Assembly: GCA_002794775.1 (NCBI GenBank)
Contig: NBAY01000001.1
Span: 930,001 to 994,000 of the forward strand
DNA: 64,000 nt
Source: Porodaedalea pini
Lineage: Eukaryota; Basidiomycota; Agaricomycetes; Hymenochaetales; Hymenochaetaceae
Direction of reading: 5' to 3'
Of the stretch, positions 33,126 to 47,400 are shown one piece after another. The notes under the pieces were generated by a model. The model was not told the origin of the DNA and ran no database searches. It worked only from the letters and a program-made list of their open reading frames with translations. Numbering within the stretch: position 1 is the stretch's first letter; every line of letters starts with the position of its first letter. A program made the position numbers and the translations under genes.

Positions 33126-34282
33126 TGCGAGTCAATGACCTCTTCGTCATTGTCTTCTTCCTCCACATAGTCCTCCACAGTCGACCTCCGAGTGTCTACG
33201 ACTTCCTCGAAGGCCGACTCCTTCATTGCTCCGAGCTCGTCGGCGAGGACACGACGTTCGCCTGGCGCCATCAGTTCCAGCATGCGCTGGATGATCGGTT
33301 TCGCTTGCGGGCACTTGTCCTTGAAGTGGCCCAACCCGCCACAGATCCAGCACGCGCGTCGTCGTTGTGCCTCATTCATTGAGACGTCCATCGGCTGACC
33401 AGCGCCTCCGAAGGTGACGCTGGTCGCGTCGTGTCTATCGACATGAGGGGCCACCACCTGACAGCGAGCTGGGGGTGCTTGTTGTGGTAGGCGAGGAGGG
33501 GGAAGAAAGGCGCGTCCTCGTTGGATAGCGCGAATCTGCTGTTCGCCACGGTCTATTTCGATCGCCTTGTTCTTCCAATCCTCGTATTTCGTTGGGACTG
33601 GCGTCGACCTTAGCACTCCACGGACCACCTCGATGTTCATCACTCGCTTGAGACGATCGCAGATGACGCTGTCGTCTTTCAGCTCAGCGCGCTTAATGAT
33701 CACGTCGAACTTCTGGAAGAACTCGTCCGCGGTTAGGTCCTTCTGAACCTTATCTCGGAAATCCTTCAGCGCTTTCTCCTTGCGATTCGGGTCGTCGAAC
33801 GAGGCGTCAAGTCGTTCCTGGAATCTTTCCCAGCTGTCGGTGAAGGTGACGATTCCCGACGTTGTCGACTCCTCGACGTAGTTCTGCGCCCACGTTGCCG
33901 CATTACCACCCTTCAGGTAGGAGAGAGCTACATAAATCTTACTCTCTGACGTAGGGTATCGACTTGGGTTTGCGGATACGAAAAGAAGGACTTCACGTCT
34001 GAAGTCGAGGTAATCGTCGCCACCAGTGAATTCACGTGGTCGGGCGACGTCGATGTTTGGTACAGCAGCGGTACTAGGGCCCGCTGGGGTGTTTGCGGCT
34101 TGGTGAGCGAAGGCGCCCGCTACGATCGCCGCGATTTGTTCCAACTGTTGTGTGCTGAAGCCTCCCGTCGACATTGTTGTTCTAGGCGTGTCCGTTTGTC
34201 GCTCAGGGGGGGTCGGTGGTGATGAATCTCGTCGCGCTTCTCTATACGGTCCTGGGATCGGTGGGAGGATGGTTGACGTCAA
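33101..34282 (-). CDS. Gypsy A gag
   Basis: Homologous to gag of B over its length: PGPYREARRD, YLDFRREVLLF, zinc knuckle CWICGGLGHFKDKCPQ, and stop TAG at 33101-33103 after GFASGQA. I give 34282 as an approximate left limit; the nearest clear ATG is MSTGGFSTQQ, about 36 codons inside, and the frame stays open upstream beyond 34282. The gag frame is intact, but without joined pol the element cannot move alone. Confidence 0.85.
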   Translation of the reverse strand: MTSTILPPIPGPYREARRDSSPPTPPERQTDTPRTTMSTGGFSTQQLEQIAAIVAGAFAHQAANTPAGPSTAAVPNIDVARPREFTGGDDYLDFRREVLLFVSANPSRYPTSESKIYVALSYLKGGNAATWAQNYVEESTTSGIVTFTDSWERFQERLDASFDDPNRKEKALKDFRDKVQKDLTADEFFQKFDVIIKRAELKDDSVICDRLKRVMNIEVVRGVLRSTPVPTKYEDWKNKAIEIDRGEQQIRAIQRGRAFLPPPRLPQQAPPARCQVVAPHVDRHDATSVTFGGAGQPMDVSMNEAQRRRACWICGGLGHFKDKCPQAKPIIQRMLELMAPGERRVLADELGAMKESAFEEVVDTRRSTVEDYVEEEDNDEEVIDSQGFASGQA

Positions 34283-34884
34283 AAGCGATGGCGAAATCGG
34301 GGTTGTCTGATCTATCGGCGCAGGAGCCCACTTTAATCTTCTTCCTCCTTCAAGCGTCGAATACCAGAGTCCTTTCTCTGGACGCCACCAGATAACGTAT
34401 TCAACGCCTGTTTGAGTAACCGTGAACCAGGAGCGGCGTTCCTCGTTGTACCAGGAACGAGACAGGAGAGCACGACGTTGTTCCTCGTCGAGATCTATGT
34501 TGACGATGGAGGAGGAACAGGGATCGGGTGTGCGTTGATACCGGGGTTACGCCAACGTTGAGCGGGTTCGTCAGTGAAGTTGATGACGAGGCGGTAGGAT
34601 CCGAGTGAGATCACAAACGAGATTGTCGTCGAAGTTTGTACTCGTCTGGTCACCCACGTCCACGTCAGGTGCGTGCTCCACCAGAGGCTAATCCTGAGAG
34701 CCAGGGTTGGGAAAGGTTGGTTGGAGTGATTACTTAATACACGAACGTCCGGAAATGTCCGGGCAGGGTTGAGGGTTGTCGTTTAGGGGGTTTACACGTC
34801 AGGTCCTTCGAGGGGAGTACTCCTCTAGACCGAGTGAGGGCGAGTCGACAGCGACGACGTACGCTGGGGATGAGCCTGGGTGAG

Positions 34885-34895
34885 GTTCTGCTTTT
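34885..34895 (-). promoter_or_regulatory. Gypsy A primer-binding site, self-priming type
   Basis: GTTCTGCTTTT on the plus strand, so AAAAGCAGAAC in element sense, one base from the LTR. Its complement lies in the LTR at 35092-35102, as in element B. Confidence 0.75.
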
Positions 34896-34896
34896 A

Positions 34897-35299
34897 TGTT
34901 AGGCGGGAGTCCGGGAGACGACTCGGACTGGGCAGGCCTCGGCTGACTGTCGTCTGGGACGTGCTGTACTCGAGCGTAGACTCGGGACACGTTGACTCAG
35001 GCTAGGTCGTCGCAGAGGTAAGAGGATTAATACAAGTCTAAACTAATACAAGGGGGACGAGTCTCACCTAGGTCGTCGCGGAGGTAAGAGGAAAAGCAGA
35101 ACAAGGAGTTCATGCGATTCCTGAGACCTTATATAGCGATGACCGTGAGACTATATTACCTAACGAGTGGGAATGGAACGAATGAAGGCAGTGTGGGAAT
35201 GATTGTGTAAGATGGGTAAATATGATGAAAAGGACGAATATAATAAAGGAAATGGTAAAAGGGAGAATAAAGGAAAAGGTGAAAGTTCAGGTTCTAACA
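34897..35299 (-). repeat. Gypsy A 5' LTR
   Basis: 403 bases. Compared with 22823-23225 it differs at four positions, all C/T or G/A at CpG. Confidence 0.92.
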
Positions 35300-35304
35300 C
35301 CCGC

Positions 35305-37746
35305 CTGCAACTGCAGCATGGCATATGCATCAAATGCATCCATTCAGATCGAGGAGGAGAGTTTCTATCTGATGAAATGAACGCTCACCTCGAATGCCAG
35401 GGAATACTTCGACATCTCACCGTCCATGACACACCAGAACACAATGGAGTCGCTGAGCGCATACACGGCACTATCTTCAATGGTGTTCGTGCTGTCCTTT
35501 TGGCCTCCGGATTGCCGAAATGGCTCTGGGGATATGCGCTCGACTACATCATCCAGATTTACAACCGCACTCCGCACCGCTCTCTCCAATATAAATCACC
35601 CTTTGAAGTTCGTTTTGGACACACCCCCATCAACATTCTCCATGAATGGGGACAGCCGGTCTATATCGGCACAAACCTGAACTCGAAGCTGGATGCGCAT
35701 GCAGTCGAAGGACGATGGGTTGGTTTTGACGACACCTCTAATGGTCACCGCGTATACTGGACTAAAGAAAAGAAGATCACTATTGAGCGCAATATTGTAT
35801 TCTTGAAGATGGAAACTTGTCTCATCGAGGGGGAGCAAGAGGATTTTGATATCAGACCAGTCGCTGATGACGATGAAACCGAATCTACCCTCATCTCAAA
35901 ATGACCTCGCTCTTCTATCCCAGAAACAGACCGATCTGCCAAATGCTCAAAGTTGTCCACATTGGAACCTGGTGAAATACGCGAACCAGTCAATCCACTC
36001 ATTGTTGAAGGAAAGCGCACTCGTGCACCTAGTCGAAAAATCCACGAATCAGCATAAGTCGTCATGGAGGTCATAAACTTGACATCACGAAACTGGGAAC
36101 CGATCGTTCGCATCATGGACGCGATACCTGACTATGAAGCACATTCTGTCGCCCAACTCGAATCCAGAGACCCGCTGTCACTCACAGAGGCTCAACGCAG
36201 CCCTGACTGGCAGAACTGGTATGCCGCAATGGAGGATGAAATTAGATGCTTAAATACGCGTAACTCCTGGAGTATTGTTGACAGACCACAAAACACGAAC
36301 ATTGTTGGCAGTAAGTGGGTATACAGGACAAAGCGAAATGCACAGGGAAATGTCACAGGTCACCGAGCTCGTCTAGTCGCTCAGGGGTTTACCCAAATTG
36401 ACAGAATCGACCACTACTCAGACGACACCTATTCCTCGGTCGTAAACCCTACAGCCACGCGTATGATCCTCTCAATGGCTGCGCAGCATGGATGGGAAGT
36501 ACATCAGATCGACGTCAAATCCGCCTACCTATACGGAAAGCTAAATGAAGATGAACAAATCTTCATGCGACCGCCCCCCAGTATCAAGGTTGAAGGCGTA
36601 TCCGGCGAAAATGTGCTGAAATTGAAGGTAGCTCTCTACAGGTTAAAACAGGCAGGACGACGCTGGTATATGGTTCTTCGTGACACGCTAAACGAACTCG
36701 GATTCACTCGCTCGGAGTTGAACCACGCTGTTTTCTACCATCACCATCCAGGGGGAGAAATTACTCTTCTGGCCGCACACGTTGATGACATTACAATTGT
36801 CTCGTCCAAGCCGCATCTACTTGAGGAAACCAAAAAGCGCATTGCTGGAAAACTCGAGATTGTCAATTCAGGCCCTATAAACTGGCTTCTAGGGATAGAA
36901 ATCACTCGCGATTGGAACACAGGAACCATCACAATGTCGCAGAGGTCTTACCTGGAGTCGATCATCGAGCGCTACGGTTTCAAGGATGCGAAAGCCCGTG
37001 CAATACCCATGAACACAAACCACACCTACTCGTCAGACCAGGGCCCTGCCACTCTAGAAGAAATTCGTGAAATGAGTCGCAAACCTTATAGACAGGCCCT
37101 TGGCGCTCTACAATATGCCGCCATCAATACCTGCCCTGATATCCAGTACACTGTCAACCAGCTCGCCCGATTCTGTGAAACCCCTGGACTCATCCATTGG
37201 AATGGTGTAAAACAAATATTCCAATACCTCATAGGCACACTGGACTGGAAGCTTGTCTTGGGGCATTCACCCGACAAAAGTTTTGTGGGTTTCTCGGATG
37301 CCGACGGCATGAGCACGGAAGGGCGCAGAGCAATCTCAGGTTACGCATTCTTCCTGAACGGATCAGCAATATCCTGGAAATCTAAGCGCCAAACTCGCGT
37401 TGCACTTTCCACCACTGAGGCCGAATACTATGCGCTGACATATGCCACAAAGGAAGCACTCTGGATATGTTCATTTGTGATGGAGGTATTTGGTTTGAAA
37501 CCATTCGCAGTCCCTCTTCTCTCAGACAACCAAGGCGCGATCGCACTTGCGAAGGATGATAAATTCCAAGCGCGCACTAAACACATCGATATTGAATTTC
37601 ACTTCATTTGCCAGGAGATCGAGGAAGGACACGTCACGCTCTCTTTCTGCCCAACTGAAGATATGTTGGCAGACATGCTCACAAAGGCTCTTCCATCTAT
37701 GAAGGCCAAACACTTTGCTGCGTCATTTGGACTATCGCGTGTTTGA
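35305..37746 (+). pseudogene. Copia gag-pol, second part: integrase end, RT, RNase H
   Basis: Resumes the copia frame after the gypsy nest. It shows the integrase Asp (IHSDRGGEF) and Glu (PEHNGVAERIHGT), then RT (VHQIDVKSAYLYG, AHVDDITIV) and RNase H (STTEAEYYALTYATKEALW). Two in-frame stops lie between integrase and RT: TGA at 35902-35904 and TAA at 36055-36057. There is no frameshift between them. Both fit single C-to-T changes (CGA to TGA, CAA to TAA). The element was therefore dead or dying even without the gypsy insertion. Confidence 0.9.
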
Positions 37747-37753
37747 AGGGGAG
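37745..37753 (+). promoter_or_regulatory. Copia polypurine tract
   Basis: GAAGGGGAG directly before the 3' LTR, overlapping the end of the pol stop codon. Confidence 0.65.
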
Positions 37754-38186
37754 TGTCGGAATCTCATGTTATTATGATTCGCTATTGCTCATACATGACT
37801 CATATGGTATCATCACTATCTCTATTGTTCTCTGTACTAATATCGCGCATTCATGACTCATTCTGATGTAACATGACCGTCGCTCCATATGACACCATCC
37901 TCTCTGTAGTCTATATAAACCCCAGCTCCTGTAGCCAGATACTTCAGAGTGTTATACTGAAGTATCCATAAGTAGTACTTTACTCTTCACTTCACAGTCA
38001 CTTACCTCTTTTGTATAGTGATCTCTGATCACTTAGGTATTTATCTTATACAGAGTGTTATACTGAAGTATCCCGATCTCTGATCACTTAGACGCTCTCC
38101 GGTTGTCTGTTGCTCACACTGCGTTTACTGCCTTGCCGCTCTTACAGAATACCTTGTGGTTATTACCCCCTGCTGTATCTCTGATA
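37754..38186 (+). repeat. Copia 3' LTR
   Basis: 433 bases. Differs from the 5' LTR at six positions, all at CpG. One change breaks a pair of the 11-bp hairpin. Confidence 0.9.
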
Positions 38187-38191
38187 AAATA

Positions 38192-38864
38192 GGGAGCAAT
38201 AAATTGACTGTGTAGGTGGGTGGAGATCAAACAAGTGCAGCTGGTCTGTTCTCTCACCCATTTCCACTGAGATTCAAAAATTATGGCTCCCCTACATCTA
38301 CCTATAAAATTCTTTCCTGTGTCTTTAAATTAAGTATATGACTATATCAACATCTCCTGCAAGTTTGAAGCCAATCCATTCAGTATTCATGGTCCAGCAG
38401 CAAGATTTGTGTTCTACTCTGCAAGACCTGTTGTGAGAAAAGGAGGGTGGAAAGAGCTTGAAGTGGAACACAAATCTTGCTGCTGGACCATGAATACTGA
38501 ATGGATTGGCTTCAAACTTGCAGGAGATGTTGATATAGTCATATACTTAATTTAAAGACACAGGAAAGAATTTTATAGGTAGATATAGGGGAGCCATAAT
38601 TTTTGAATCTCAGTGGAAATGGGTGAGAGAACAGACCAGCTGCACTTGTTTGATCTCCACCTGCCTACACAGTCAATTTATTGCTCCCTATTTTACATAT
38701 TTCTGCTCCTGAGAACCGTGCCTTTTTTTTGAGTACTTAATGAGCAGGTTCTGTGCAGAATTCACAGAGAAAATAGGCATTCATTCTAATTTTTCGACAC
38801 TTTGGCTCTGACGCGGCTCACTTCACGTGACATGCACGTGTCGCAGGACTTATGAAAATGGCTG
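38192..38864 (+). mobile_element. Foldback/MITE element, right piece
   Basis: Contains the rest of the left arm (to 38418), a 43-base loop, and the whole right arm (38462-38864). The right arm is the reverse complement of 38418 leftwards and then of 20226-20051, with only a few mismatches. It ends CTG followed by TA. It contains CACGTG palindromes near the ends. Confidence 0.8.
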
Positions 38865-39218
38865 TAACGAGGACATTCATCGTCGGGAACCTTGAGGTAC
38901 GTAGGGTCGAGTGCAAAGTTAATGCATACTCATATTGATGGAATCAAGTAGAAGCATCTGTAAGCAGCTCAAGACTCTAAATTTGGACCCTTTGTTCTTT
39001 ACCCACTGCGACTCCTATTTATGTCGCATGTGCAATGTACTCCTCTGTTGTTGTCCTTTTACTCTCTCCGTCTCGTGCAGCTGGTCTGTACTGCGGTCCC
39101 GACTTCCTTTGCCTAGGCTTGTTGACGAGCTGCACTCCTTTTAACACCACTCGCGCACTTCTGCGTCCACCTTCCTTATCACTCACGTTCTTTACTTCCG
39201 GCGCACCTAGGCTTCAAG
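38865..39218 (+). promoter_or_regulatory. Upstream region of the GH71 gene
   Basis: 354 bases between the foldback element and the ATG, pyrimidine-rich near 39050-39200. No separate gene. The transposon nest therefore lies directly upstream of the glucanase promoter. Confidence 0.4.
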
Positions 39219-40993
39219 ATGAAGCTGACGCGGAACTGTACCATACCTGCGGCTCTACTCGTTCTTTCCCTTCCGGCTTTCTCTGTTATTGTTTCTGCTG
39301 TGCCATTCAAAAAGCGCGACAGCAGCCAGAAATATGTGTTTGCTCACCACATGGTCGGAAACACGCAACCTTACCAAGTCGAAGACTGGATCGAAGACAT
39401 CGCTCTCGCGAGTGCAAGTGGTATCGATGCGTTTGCTCTGAACGTCGGCTCGGACTCGTGGCAACCAAACCAGGTTAAAAACGCATATGCAGCTGCGGAA
39501 CAGTCTAATGCTACGTTCAAGATGTTTATCTCATTTGACATGACGTGGGCCCATTTCCTAGATTGTGTTCACTATTCGTCCTTAACTTGTAATCTCCTCC
39601 TTAGCGTCCTTCCGTGTACAGCTGCCGCAGATGCTGCAACTCTGCGCAACTACATCACGACGTATGCAAACCATCCGGCACAGTTTAAGTATAACAACAA
39701 GGTGTTCGCATCTTCGTTCTCTGGAGAGAAATGCACCTTCGGTCAGGGAAATGTCACTCAAGGCTGGACATCCCAGTTTACTGGCCAGCTGACTGGGTCG
39801 AATGCTGTATTCTTTGTCCCGAGCTTCTTCGTCGACCCAGCAACATTTGGGTCTTACGCGAGTGCCGTGGACGGGCAGTTCAACGTAAGTGTCTGTCTTT
39901 ATTTCCTGTTCGGACTCGGTCCTGACTCACGTTCTAGTGGAATTCTGCTTGGCCGATCTCAGTCACGACTAGCTCATTCAACTCTTTTGTGCAGCAGGCA
40001 GGCGCGGCAGTAGGACAGTTAATCAGCGCATCGTTCTCGCCGCTTACTACACAAATTAGTGAGGTCGTTCAAAATCTCACGAACTCGCTTGACTCAGATC
40101 ATCAATATATTAACGCCTTGGATAGTATCGGGAACAAGCTGTATATGGCTTCTGGTACGCCACTTCAACCTTTCTCACAGCATGTGTAATCATGTATATT
40201 TCCAGTCTCCCCGTGGTTCTTCACGCATTATTCTCCTCAGACTTTCAACAAGAATGTATGCATAGACAGTTTTTCTTGTCATAAGTATCATTTACTAAAA
40301 TTTGTCGTCTCCCCGCAGTATGTTTATCTTTCTGATCAGCTCTACCCGTCGCGCTGGCAATCCGTTATCTCTGCGCGTGACCAGATCCCCATGGTAGAGA
40401 TAGTCACCTGGAATGACTATGGTGAATCTTCCTATTTGGGCCCGATTAAAGGCGCGCAGCCAAATAGCCAAGCATGGGTCGACGGCTTCAACCATACAGC
40501 ATTCCTCGACCTTACCAAGTACTTCGTCTCTGCGTACAAGAATGGGACATATCCGACCGTGGAAGAAGATAAGATTTACTTATGGGCGAGGCCGCATACG
40601 AAGAATGCGACTGCAACGTCGGACTCCGTTGGGAAGCCAGCCAACTCTGATGTCGTATGTTCTTTGATCTCACATTAACATTCACAATCTAATAGTCGGA
40701 TGCTTTCGGGTTCCCAGCTCGAAGATGCTCTCTTCGCAGTCATCCTCGCATCCTCTCCGTCGAGTGTCACCCTTTCGACAAAGTCGACAAACAAGACTGT
40801 CTCCGTGAAAGCTGGCCTCACACAGCTCTCCCTCCCTCTGAACGTCGGTGACACCATGAGCGCGTCTCTAAGCCGGAACAACGAGGTCGTTGTACAACTC
40901 GCACCCAACAATTTTTCCTTTGAGGGCAGTCCCGAGACTTACAACTTTAACACTTTCGCTGACATGGCAGGTGCTAACAATCCTCGCTCATAG
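39219..40993 (+). CDS. GH71 alpha-1,3-glucanase (mutanase), secreted
   Basis: Six exons (39219-39544, 39605-39884, 39938-40154, 40206-40255, 40319-40654, 40718-40993) total 1485 nt, 494 residues. GH71 enzymes hydrolyse alpha-1,3-glucan of fungal walls or bacterial mutan. A signal peptide of about 27 residues (hydrophobic core LLVLSLPAFSVIVSA) is followed by a dibasic KKR, a likely Kex2-type site. Family features: FAHHMVGNTQPY, the DIALASASGIDAFALNVG strand, FISFDMT, FASSFSGEKC, and EIVTWNDYGESSYLGP near the end of the catalytic domain. A C-terminal beta-like region with several N-glycosylation sequons follows. The 60-nt first intron is in frame. For the last intron I used the acceptor at 40717 because it restores frame (DVLEDALFAV). 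It is complete, with no breaks. Confidence 0.92.
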
Positions 40994-41384
40994 TATTGAC
41001 GCGGGCGGCGTAGTAAACTTTGCATAAGTTACCTCCCGTTGATAGTCAAGTCTTGTATATCCGCGGGCTTTGAAAGCCTCCGATGTGCCCTAATGAGCAT
41101 TTTGAGCCCCGTAGCTGAAGTTTGTTATAATGATAGAGCTTGACTTGTTTCCGCACATATCATTTTAGGCTGTTTTGTTTTACTTGCCCGTGATTCGTGC
41201 CTTGTAAGTAGGGATCGACGTGATGGTGTTGATCCAAGTCTAGGCTTCCTGGACGCGTTGTTAAAGTTCTCACGGCCGTGTAAGGCCGCCGCCGCGTGTT
41301 AGAGAGATAAACATTGAGGTAGAGGGCTTGCCTTCACCCTTCTTCTTCTCCTTGGTCACCATATCTCCCTCATCCTCACCTACT

Positions 41385-43656
<2,272 letters not shown>

Positions 43657-44422
43657 AGCTTAACTTTGCCAGCGAAGTGGATGTGACTGAAACTCGTGTT
43701 TCCTTTGCAGGAACTTTGAGGGACGCCAGCATATAACTATACCCGGAGATTTTTTTTTCGCTTCCTTCTCGGATAGCCCGCCCTCCATCTTTCCCTACTA
43801 CGGGTACGGACTAGGATAAGATACGAATAGAAAGTGCATAATCATGCATGGACGTTTAGGACTAACATAGGACAAAACATTAGACAAACGTATCATCCCT
43901 ACATTTGCACGGATGTGTGTGCGAGAAACCGGATGTGCCGTGGCCCCGCCTGGCACAAGGGCAAGTGCCGCCACCGTAGGGGATCATTAAGGTCGCCAGT
44001 TACACCGACGCGGCCGGGGCGGTGTTTGGTCAGACGACGACGCAGACAAAGGTTTATATTGTCAAGAGTGCATTTTTTGTTTGCTGCATTTATAAGGTGT
44101 TAGAAATGTGAAGCTGAAAATTTTGTCTGCTTTTGTCTGCCAGCTGGTGGCATGAAAGCCTGGAAACATGGAAGCACAAGAACTTGAAGTGATTGCGGCC
44201 CAATTGGTCTTGTTTCAGGTTACGTTATTCTGTCCATAAAAGGTGAAATACGTCACAGCCTCAGGCCTGTGTGGCTTCTAATTTTCGTGTACTATAGTAG
44301 CCTCGCGCGACACTCCTGAGCTCTCTGCTCATCATCGCTCCCCTTTCTTCCACCATCCACATCGTCGTGCGTCCCATCGCCGACGCCCGTTAACGCGCTC
44401 GTCGCCACCATCTCCGCCCGCC
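43657..44422. other. Intergenic, no gene seen
   Basis: 3' flank of UGP1 and promoter of the SET gene. Open frames at 43834-44103 show no domain. A short hairpin CACAGCCTCAGGCCTGTG lies near 44255. Confidence 0.5.
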
Positions 44423-47400
44423 ATGGGGCGCAAATCGTCGAAGCGCTCACCCGCCCTCGGGGCCATGGCCCCCTGGGTGCCCTGGAAGACCACCAAATGC
44501 ATGAACGCGCGCGACCTTTCTCGCGACGACGACTATCTCAGTCATCTCTTCATAGAGAAGATTAGCAGCATTGGCGCCACGCCTCTGCTCGTGCATAGGA
44601 TGGACCCCGAACGTAAACTCCCCAAGACCGACACGCAAGCCATCTATAGCATTGTCCAGCGCGTACGTCGTGTCTTGTCTAAGTTTGCACCATAGTACTC
44701 ATCAAAACGCGTCTTGTTCTGCTTTCAGGTCATTCGTGCACGTCCCTCTGGGCCCTTAGCGATAAAGCAGGGCGTGAATTCTTTGTTCGAGTGAGTCGTC
44801 GTGTCGTTCTTTGTCGCGTCGTGTCTTACTTTGTCCTTATGCTCTTCCTCCAAGAATTCATTCTGTGTTATACTTCATCAGGGACTATGACCAGAGGCAA
44901 ATAAACGCGTTTGCCACGTGAGTTCATTTGTCTGTTGTTTGCCAGGGCCCGTTTGCTTATTGCCCACGCCAGTCACGCGTCGCGCTATTTAGAACTGTAC
45001 CTGCCGACCGGTTCTATAGAGATTGCTCAGACATCCCGCTATTCCCGCATTACCGGCAAGAATGAGCTCTGCATTCTCGCGACGCGTCCGATGCAAGCTG
45101 GATTTCTAATCGCGGAGCTGAAAGGTTCAATGGCAGAACTCACAGAGGAAGAAGATAGGGAACTGAAAAACCCCAGAAGTGGCATTGACGGTGGACGGCG
45201 CGATTTCAGTGTCATTCATTCGAAGCAGTTAAAGAAGAACCACTTGTTTCTGGGACCTGCTCGATTTGTGAATGTGAGTGCCCGCCACAATAATTCATGC
45301 GAGTTAGATGGTCCTGACCTCTATGCGCAGCACGACTGCGATAATAATTGCGAGCTTTTTCGGGATGGCCGTTATATAACTTTCCGTACAATCAAACCTA
45401 TTGCAATGGGACAGGAGTTGACAGCGCATTATGGGGAAGGCTATTGTACGTCTCAACTCGTCTCTGTATTGAGGTGGCTCATTGAAATTTGATTCTCTTC
45501 ATAAAGTCGGGAAGAACAATCGACACTGTCTCTGTGAGACGTGTGAGCGACGTGGGAAGGGTGGCTACTCGCCTCAAGTTGAAGACAATGGACGATCATT
45601 ATCGCATGACAACAGCGACTCCGACTCTGAGAATGACAGCGACTCCGACACGTCCTCTATAACGTCGGCTGATTCCAAGGAGAAAGAGAAGGTGAATCTA
45701 AACGAACGAAGAACGCGTCGTGGCGTATATCGTATCATTCAAGATGAAAGTGATGAAAGCGAAGAAGATGAAGAAGAAATCATTCATGATCTGATGTATC
45801 CCCAAACTACTGCTCCCCCCGCATTCGATGGTCGTCGTCGTCACACAGACGATACGCAGACCATCGATATTCGGAATCTCTTTTGGCCTCCATCTTCCAA
45901 ACCTGTGTTATTTCAGCTCAACACATCGCTGCTGCCGCCACTAAGGAGGCGAGGACGGCCTCCCAAAGAGTCGCCCGCGCTGGCACGTGCTCGAGTCGTA
46001 GAAAAGGTCTCTTACAAGTCGGTCATTACGACACGTGGACAGAAGGCCAGAGAGGCTTCAATGTCAAGCAGTATTTCCCAGTGTCGATCTCCATCAACTC
46101 TGTCTGAAAATACCGGGTCATCAAACCTTGCTCTTCATCTCCGTCCTCGCAGGTCAGAATCTGCAATGATGTCTGCACCTCTGCCGCCGGGCCCGAAGCC
46201 ACGCGGCAGGCCACGGAAACATCCGTTGCCCGAAGTCTTGACCTCTTTCCAGGTGAAGAAGGAGGATAATCCTGTTGAGAAGGTTCCTCTGGCTCGCGGT
46301 CGTCCGTCAATCGCCTCGAAGGCAGCAGCTGTGAAAGCCGCAGCCGGATCTGCTGAGAAGGAGACGTCTCAACGGAAAACGGCGCCATCTGTCCCTTCAT
46401 GCATCACCTGCTTGAATCCCTTGCCGGCAGAGGACATAGAAGAACCTGCACCAGCCCTAGCGAAAGGAAAGGGGAAGGGGAAAGGGAAAGGAAAGGGAAA
46501 GGAAGTCGAGAAAGACTGTCAGAGGTATGCCCTATCCCGTTTCGTTTCTGGCTGTGGTGATGCTCATAGGCTTCTCTGCACTCTTTCACAGATGTGCCCG
46601 TCACTTCGCAATCTGGGGTGCTCCTTGGCCACAGCGTATCGCGACACCAAGTTCCCGCAACTCTTCGACGCGTGAGAATACGCCTTCGGATTTCGCGAGC
46701 AATGTGACTCATGCATCGTTGTCTGCCGTCGACATGAAACTCAGCACTGCGCGTCTTGCACAGCTCAGGCGAATCAAGGAGATGGAGCATGAGGCGGAGG
46801 CAGAGGCTGAATCTGTACCGGCAACGGGGCCAGTCGCAGGGCTCAAGCGGAAGAGGAAGGACCTTGAGCCGGAGATTGAAAGCTCAGACGGGCGCACACG
46901 GACAGTGAAGCGGTTGAGGCCTGCGCGAATAGTTAGCGATCGGGGGACGAAAGTGAAGGTCGAGAATGCAGATGAGGTGTCCTTACATGAACCGGTCAAG
47001 AAAAGAGTTGCCGAGCCGATCCTTAAGAGGGGCGCCGTTGTCGAGAGTGCGCCTGCGGCATCCACGTCCAACAGTCGCAAGCGGGGTCGACCTAGTGCGG
47101 CGGACGAAGAACCAGACGCGTCTTCCGGGGGTCCGCAGGTGGATGACGATGGTGATGACCGTCGCGACAAAACATTCTGGCCTGCGTTGCCCCCTCTCCC
47201 GCCTGTGGGTCACGGAATTAGGCGAACGGGCTTGTTGAACCTGCGTCCGAACCCGAATCAAGTCTCTCGCTGGCGGGCTAGTCCCTTGCGTGCGGCGCAC
47301 TCCGCGGACAGCACTCCGACGCTCGTTGACGACGATACCGACGAGACAACCTCCGATGAGCATCCCACTACTCCAGAGAACAATGATGGTGCAACTCCCG

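Larger units (their letters stand above)
22823..35299 (-). mobile_element. Gypsy chromovirus A (minus orientation), split by gypsy B
   Basis: 403-base LTRs at 22823-23225 (3') and 34897-35299 (5') differ at four sites by eye. TSD CCCGC at 22818-22822 and 35300-35304. Carries gag, protease, RT, RNase H, integrase and chromodomain. It is interrupted inside integrase by gypsy B (24187-30430). Its LTR lacks 10 bases present in the 413-base LTR of B, marking a subfamily difference. Confidence 0.93.
20227..38186 (+). mobile_element. Ty1/copia LTR retrotransposon, split by gypsy insertions
   Basis: LTRs at 20227-20659 and 37754-38186 are 433 bases each and differ at six sites by eye. A 5-base duplication AAATA flanks it (20222-20226 and 38187-38191). 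Domain order gag, protease, integrase, RT, RNase H is typical of copia. Without the gypsy nest (22823-35304, including one TSD copy) the element is about 5.5 kb with one gag-pol frame, broken by two stops. It inserted into the left arm of the foldback element. Confidence 0.93.

Noticed and set aside
35905..36063. Frameshift between copia integrase and RT
   Set aside because: Both parts are in the same frame. Only two stop codons separate them.
20227..38186. Repeat-induced point mutation (RIP) as cause of LTR changes
   Set aside because: Changes are few and confined to CpG. Dense C-to-T mutation as in RIP is not seen and open frames survive in gypsy A and B.
43834..44103. 89-residue Arg/Cys-rich frame downstream of UGP1
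   Set aside because: No domain, no intron model; it lies in 3' flank sequence.
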